DNA of 64,000 nt, taken from NCBI RefSeq assembly GCF_900292015.1, contig NZ_LR130759.1, positions 1,984,001-2,048,000 on the forward strand, in the 5' to 3' direction. How positions within the stretch are numbered: the stretch's first letter is position 1; each line of letters opens with the position of its first letter. Below, piece by piece: positions 60,144 through 64,000 of this stretch. The notes below the pieces were generated by a model. It saw only the letters and a program-made list of their open reading frames with translations, made no database searches and was not told the DNA's origin. This DNA comes from Mycobacterium basiliense (GTDB taxonomy: Bacteria; Actinomycetota; Actinomycetes; Mycobacteriales; Mycobacteriaceae). Made by a program: the position numbers and the translations under genes.

Positions 60144-61304
60144 ATGGGCAGCACCATCAAGTACGAGCGCACTCTGTTCGAACCCGAGCATGATTTGTTT
60201 CGCGAGTCCTACCGCAGTTTTTTGGACCGCCACGTGGCGCCGTATCACGAGGAGTGGGAAAAAGCCAAGATCGTCGACCGCGGGGTGTGGCTCGAGGCCG
60301 GCAAACAGGGATTCCTCGGCATGGCGGTGCCCGAGGAATACGGGGGCGGCGGTGACTCGGACTTCCGCTACAACACGATCATCACCGAGGAGACGACCAC
60401 CGGACGTTATAGCGGCATCGGCTTTGGCCTGCACAACGACATCGTGGCACCGTATCTGCTGTCGCTGGCGAACGAGGAGCAGAAGCAGCGCTGGTTGCCC
60501 AAATTTTGTACCGGGGAGCTGATTACGGCGATCGCGATGACCGAGCCGGGTACCGGGAGTGACCTGCAAGGTATCAAGACCCGTGCGGTCAAACACGGTG
60601 ACCACTATTTACTGAACGGGTCAAAAACGTTCATCACCAACGGAATCAACTCAGACCTTGTGATAGTGGTGGCGCAGACCGATCCGGAGAAGGGCGCGCA
60701 AGGTTTTTCGCTGCTCGTGGTGGAACGCGGTATGGCGGGATTCGAACGCGGCCGCCACCTGGACAAGATCGGATTGGATGCGCAGGATACTGCCGAATTG
60801 TCGTTCACTGATGTGCAGGTTCCGGTCGAGAACCTGCTGGGTGAAGAGGGCATGGGATTCATCTACTTGATGCAGAACCTGCCGCAGGAACGCATCTCGA
60901 TCGCGATCATGGCCGCCGCGGGCATGGAGGCCGTGTTGGCGCAGACGCTGCAATACACCAAGGAACGCAAGGCATTTGGTAGGTCGATCGGAAGTTTTCA
61001 GAACAGCCGCTTCGTGCTGGCGGAGCTGGCGACCGAGGCCACCGTGGTACGCATCATGGTCGACGAATTCATCGCGTTGCATCTCGAAGGAAAGCTGACC
61101 GCGGAGCAGGCTGCGATGGCCAAGTGGTATGCCACCGAAAAGCAGGTCTCCTTGAACGACCGCTGTTTGCAGCTGCACGGTGGATACGGGTACATGCGCG
61201 AATACCCGGTCGCTCGAGCCTATCTCGATTCGCGAGTACAGACGATTTACGGTGGCACGACCGAAATCATGAAAGAGATCATCGGTCGCGCCCTGGGGGT
61301 TTAG
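60144..61304 (+). CDS. fadE20: Acyl-CoA dehydrogenase FadE20, 386 aa
   Basis: Full-length ACAD: AMTEPGTGSDLQGIKTRA, GSKTFITNGINSDLVIVVAQTDP, DVQVPVENLLGEEGMGF, YTKERKAFGRSIGSFQNSRF, LQLHGGYGYMREYPVARAYLDSRVQTIYGGTTEIMKEIIGRAL. FAD enzyme; M. tuberculosis orthologue (386 aa) is associated with long-chain acyl-CoA. GGAGG at 60133-60137 fixes ATG 60144. The palindrome at 60085 suggests it is under its own repressor. Confidence 0.95.
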   Translation: MGSTIKYERTLFEPEHDLFRESYRSFLDRHVAPYHEEWEKAKIVDRGVWLEAGKQGFLGMAVPEEYGGGGDSDFRYNTIITEETTTGRYSGIGFGLHNDIVAPYLLSLANEEQKQRWLPKFCTGELITAIAMTEPGTGSDLQGIKTRAVKHGDHYLLNGSKTFITNGINSDLVIVVAQTDPEKGAQGFSLLVVERGMAGFERGRHLDKIGLDAQDTAELSFTDVQVPVENLLGEEGMGFIYLMQNLPQERISIAIMAAAGMEAVLAQTLQYTKERKAFGRSIGSFQNSRFVLAELATEATVVRIMVDEFIALHLEGKLTAEQAAMAKWYATEKQVSLNDRCLQLHGGYGYMREYPVARAYLDSRVQTIYGGTTEIMKEIIGRALGV

Positions 61305-61329
61305 CCGGCGCGGTGGGAGCTGGTGGGGT

Positions 61330-62505
61330 TCACGGTTTCCCGATGTGCGCAGCGTGGGCCCTGCGTAGCAGCACGGTCAGCTCGTCTTCCTCGGATTGTG
61401 TGCGTTGTTTGGTTGCGAGCGCCTCGATCTCACGTTCAGCGGCCAGCAGTTCGCCTAAAATTTTCGCGCGCTCGGCCGGATCCGCTTCGTAATGCAGGTC
61501 GAGGTACTCCAGAGCATGCCGGCGTGCCCGGGCAATGGCGTTTTCCCTACGTCCACGCGCCGAGAACAGGGAGACCACGGTTGTGATCAACACGACGCCC
61601 ACGATCACCAGCAACGACATCGTGGTGCTGATTTCCACGATTTCCACCGGTTTGCCACCATTGATCAATGGAACAATGTTGTGGTGCAATGCTTCCAGCA
61701 TCAGTTTCACGCCGATGAAGCCGAGAATCGCTGCCAGCCAGTAGGACGGGTAGGGCAGCCGATACAGCAGATTGTCAATCAAGAAGTACAGCTGGCGCAG
61801 GCCCAACAGCGAAAACGCGGGTGCCGCGAACACCAGGTAGGCGTCTTGGGTCAGGCCGAACAGCGCTGGCATGGAATCGAATGCGAACAGGACGACACTG
61901 GCCCCGACGGCGATCATGACGAGCAGGAGCGGCGTCATGACCCGCGTTTCCGTTGTCCACGATGAACAATCGGTCGCCGTGGTAGTTCTGTGAGGTTCGC
62001 AAAACCGGTTGGCCAGCCGGATGGTGAGGTTGTCGGTGTTACGGCCTTCTGCTTCTGCGGGTTTGGCGAGTTGCCGGCCATCACCAGCAGGGCCAGGCCG
62101 AATACGCAGAACGCGGCGTTGAAGTTTCGATCAGCGCCGTACCGAGGAGGATGGATCCGCTACGCGCTACGAGCGCAAAGGCGATGCCGAACAACAGCAC
62201 CTTCTGCTGGGCTACTCGCGGAACCCCAAAGCTGCTGATGAGCACCAGAAAGACAAACAGGTTGTCGACGGACAGGGCATCGTTGCTCAAGTAGCCCGCG
62301 AAGTACTCCATGCCCTTGTCGACATTGGTGAACACCACCACCCCGATGCCGAAAACGATGGCAATCCTGACATAGAGCGCGTACCAGCGTGCGCGCCTCG
62401 CGCAGCGTTCACGTGCGCATGGCGGACGTGAAAGACGTAGTCGAAGAGCACGACGGCCACGATCAAGACGATCGTGAGAGCCCAGATGAGTTCGGAAACA
62501 CCCAT
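61330..62505 (-). pseudogene. TerC-family integral membrane protein gene with at least five frame breaks
   Basis: Pieces of a Rv2723-like TerC protein lie in order in alternating frames: MGVSELIWALTIVLIVAVVLFDYVFHVRHAHV from 62505, then ARWYALYVRIAIVFG and EYFAGYLSNDALSVDNLFVFLVLISSFGVPR, then NAAFCVFGLALLVMAGN, then AKPAEAEGRNTDNLTIRLANRF, then SQNYHGDRLFIVDNGN, and finally MTPLLLVMIAVGASVVLFAFDSMPALFGLTQDAYLVF to the end at 61330. Breaks fall near 62400, 62121, 62070, 62003 and 61943. Residues themselves remain conserved, so decay is recent or the sequence carries clustered indel errors. The intact C-terminal part alone lacks half the transmembrane bundle. Confidence 0.85.
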
Positions 62506-62794
62506 ATCAGCTGGGTTTCTCCTCGCGGCGTCAGTAGGGTTAGGCTCTTCGGCACGGTAACTTAACCACAGTGTGGGCTGCAGTTCGCTTCCTCGCGAAA
62601 CGGGCTCGGCCTGGCATCATTTCGACATCGGCTGGGTATCCGTTTTCGCAATATTTGCGAATTGGCTTCGCATATGTCATTCGCTAGAGCAAAGTAATGC
62701 GAGCCCGGCAACGATGCGGATCGAAGCTGGGGACGGCCCACAGTGGGAGATCCACCAGCTCGCGGGGCGGGCAGGGCATCGGCTGGGAGGCTTG

Positions 62795-64000
62795 GTGAAC
62801 GGGCAGAGAGGTCAATTGAGCAGGCTGGTCGGGCGTGCGTTGCTCAGCTTGGCAGCTTCGGCGCTGGCAGTGGGACTGTTGGCGCCCACCGCGTCGGCGT
62901 CGCCGATAGGCGACGCCGAGGCGGCGATGATGGACGCGTGGGAGAAGGCCGGCGGGGACACGTCAACGCTGGGCGCCAGGAAGGGTGACGTCTACCCGGT
63001 CGGCGACGGGTTCGCGTTGGACTTCGATAGCGGCAAGATGTTTTTCACCCCGGAGACGGGGGCCAAGTTCATGTATGGCCCGATACTGGCCAAATATGAG
63101 GAACTGGGCGGCCCAGCGAGCAGCGATCTGGGTTTTCCGACGATCAACGAAGTTCCCGGCCTTGCCGGACCCGACAGTCGGGTGAGCACATTCTCCGCCA
63201 GCGACAACCCGGTGATTTTCTGGACGCCCGACCACGGGGCATTCGTCGTGCGCGGGGCGATCAACGCGGCGTGGGACAAGTTGGGTAGCTCGGGCGGTGT
63301 TCTGGGCGCCCCGGTAGGGGGCGAAACCTACGACGGCGAGGTCACGTCGCAAAAGTTCACCGGCGGTGAGGTGTCCTGGAACAGGCAGTCTAAGGAGTTC
63401 ACCACCACCCCGGCGGTGTTGGCCGATCAGCTCAATGGGCTGCAGGTAGCGATCGACCCCGCCGCGGCCATCAACATGGCCTGGCGCGCCGCCGGTGGCG
63501 CCGCCGGCCCGCTGGGCGCGAAGAAGGGCGGCCAGTACCCGATTGGCGGCGACGGTATCGCCCAGGATTTCGAGGGTGGGAAGGTGTTCTTCAGCCCGGC
63601 CACCGGCGCCAACGCCGTCGAGGGCGAGATTCTGGCGAAATACGAGTCATTGGGTGGCCCGGTCGGCAGCGATCTGGGTTTCCCGATCGCCAACGAGTCC
63701 GACGGCGGCATCGAACCCGCGAGCCGGATCGCTACCTTCGCGGCGGCCGACAAGCCGGTGATCTTCTGGACTCCCGACCATGGTGCTTTCGTCGTGCGCG
63801 GTGCCATGAAGGCCGCGTGGGACAAGCTCAAGGGTGCGACCGGCAAGTTGGGAGCACCGGTCGCCGACCAGTCCGTTGACGGCGACGTGGTGTCGCAGAA
63901 GTTCACCGGCGGCACGATCTCGTGGAACCGCGCGAGCAACGCCTACAGCACCGATCCGGCCAACCTCGCTCCCTTGTTGTCCGGCCTACAGGTGTCCGGG
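62795..64000 (+). CDS. Secreted LGFP-repeat protein (Rv2721c-like), 3' truncated by window end
   Basis: GTG 62795 with GGGAGG at about 62785-62790 starts a signal peptide: MNGQRGQLSRLVGRALLSLA ... LAPTASA, cleavage before SPIGDAE. Repeats of about 50 residues of the LGFP type follow: KYEELGGPASSDLGFPTINE, WDKLGSSGGVLGAPVGGETYDG, KYESLGGPVGSDLGFPIANESDG, WDKLKGATGKLGAPVADQS. LGFP repeats are thought to attach proteins to the mycolate cell wall. 402 codons are visible and the frame is still open at 64000. The 290 bp upstream (62506-62794) show no gene. Confidence 0.9.
   Translation, partial: MNGQRGQLSRLVGRALLSLAASALAVGLLAPTASASPIGDAEAAMMDAWEKAGGDTSTLGARKGDVYPVGDGFALDFDSGKMFFTPETGAKFMYGPILAKYEELGGPASSDLGFPTINEVPGLAGPDSRVSTFSASDNPVIFWTPDHGAFVVRGAINAAWDKLGSSGGVLGAPVGGETYDGEVTSQKFTGGEVSWNRQSKEFTTTPAVLADQLNGLQVAIDPAAAINMAWRAAGGAAGPLGAKKGGQYPIGGDGIAQDFEGGKVFFSPATGANAVEGEILAKYESLGGPVGSDLGFPIANESDGGIEPASRIATFAAADKPVIFWTPDHGAFVVRGAMKAAWDKLKGATGKLGAPVADQSVDGDVVSQKFTGGTISWNRASNAYSTDPANLAPLLSGLQVSG

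Noticed and set aside
62506..62794. Manganese (yybP-ykoY) riboswitch ahead of terC
   Set aside because: TerC genes often have one, but no paired-stem pattern could be recognised in this interval.

Overview
The window is a 64 kb, GC-rich piece of chromosome from a slow-growing, non-tuberculous Mycobacterium. Whole-length matches to remembered M. tuberculosis H37Rv proteins (DapB, ThyX, DapA, RNase J, PspA, RecX, FadE20) and a gene order running like Rv2777c down to Rv2721c (reversed here) support the genus. It is not the M. tuberculosis complex: recA has no intein, hsdM and hsdS are adjacent, the PE_PGRS47 and pspN positions are empty, and several accessory blocks are present that I do not recall from H37Rv at this locus. 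Statements about H37Rv are from memory, not from an alignment.

Layout. 1-7140 is a catabolic-looking block: SRPBCC protein, predicted metal-dependent hydrolase, an EphD-like epoxide hydrolase/SDR fusion, a ferredoxin-type reductase, a frameshifted TetR gene, a Rieske oxygenase and a DapB-N-like dehydrogenase. 7137-8483 is a 13E12-type HNH protein whose start codon lies inside a LexA box. 8587-10293 is dapB with two small partners. 10449-17016 holds PPE, permease, acyl-CoA ligase, PE and PPE genes. 17073-17794 holds two tandem secreted Gly/Cys-rich paralogues. 17910-20976 is an SDR plus a pair of acyl-CoA dehydrogenases, probably one lipid-degradation operon. 21053-26883 carries a dienelactone hydrolase, thyA, dfrA, a YcaQ-like protein and hsdM-hsdS without hsdR. 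26915-30787 is a minus-strand two-gene biosynthetic unit (CrtI-like oxidoreductase plus an alpha-oxoamine synthase fused to a GNAT-fold domain), the best candidate for an undescribed pathway. 31269-36763 holds thyX, dapA, rnj, a methyltransferase, a mycofactocin-type SDR and an ABM protein. 36930-43121 is ftsK, argA, pgsA3 and the envelope-stress operon clgR-pspA-pspM. 43163-49717 is ephG, a glycosyltransferase, DUF3046, a FhuF-like protein, recA-recX, miaB and a membrane protein. 49714-55902 has a DUF349 protein, a receptor Ser/Thr kinase with a 9-bp minisatellite, and two tandem transporter paralogues. 55974-61304 is Rv2728c-like, miaA, dapF, hflX and fadE20. A multiply frameshifted terC follows, and the window ends inside an LGFP-repeat secreted protein.

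The themes are lysine/diaminopimelate synthesis (dapA, dapB, dapF), thymidylate/folate (thyA, dfrA, thyX), DNA damage response (recA, recX, a LexA-boxed HNH gene), tRNA A37 modification (miaA, miaB), envelope stress (clgR-psp) and lipid metabolism (three acyl-CoA dehydrogenases, ligase, EphD-like, SDRs). Regulatory signals readable directly are LexA boxes at 8474 and 45806, a PafBC-type damage promoter at 45851, a SigE-like promoter at 40864, and a perfect palindrome at 60085 ahead of fadE20. No tRNA, rRNA, insertion sequence, prophage or CRISPR array was seen.
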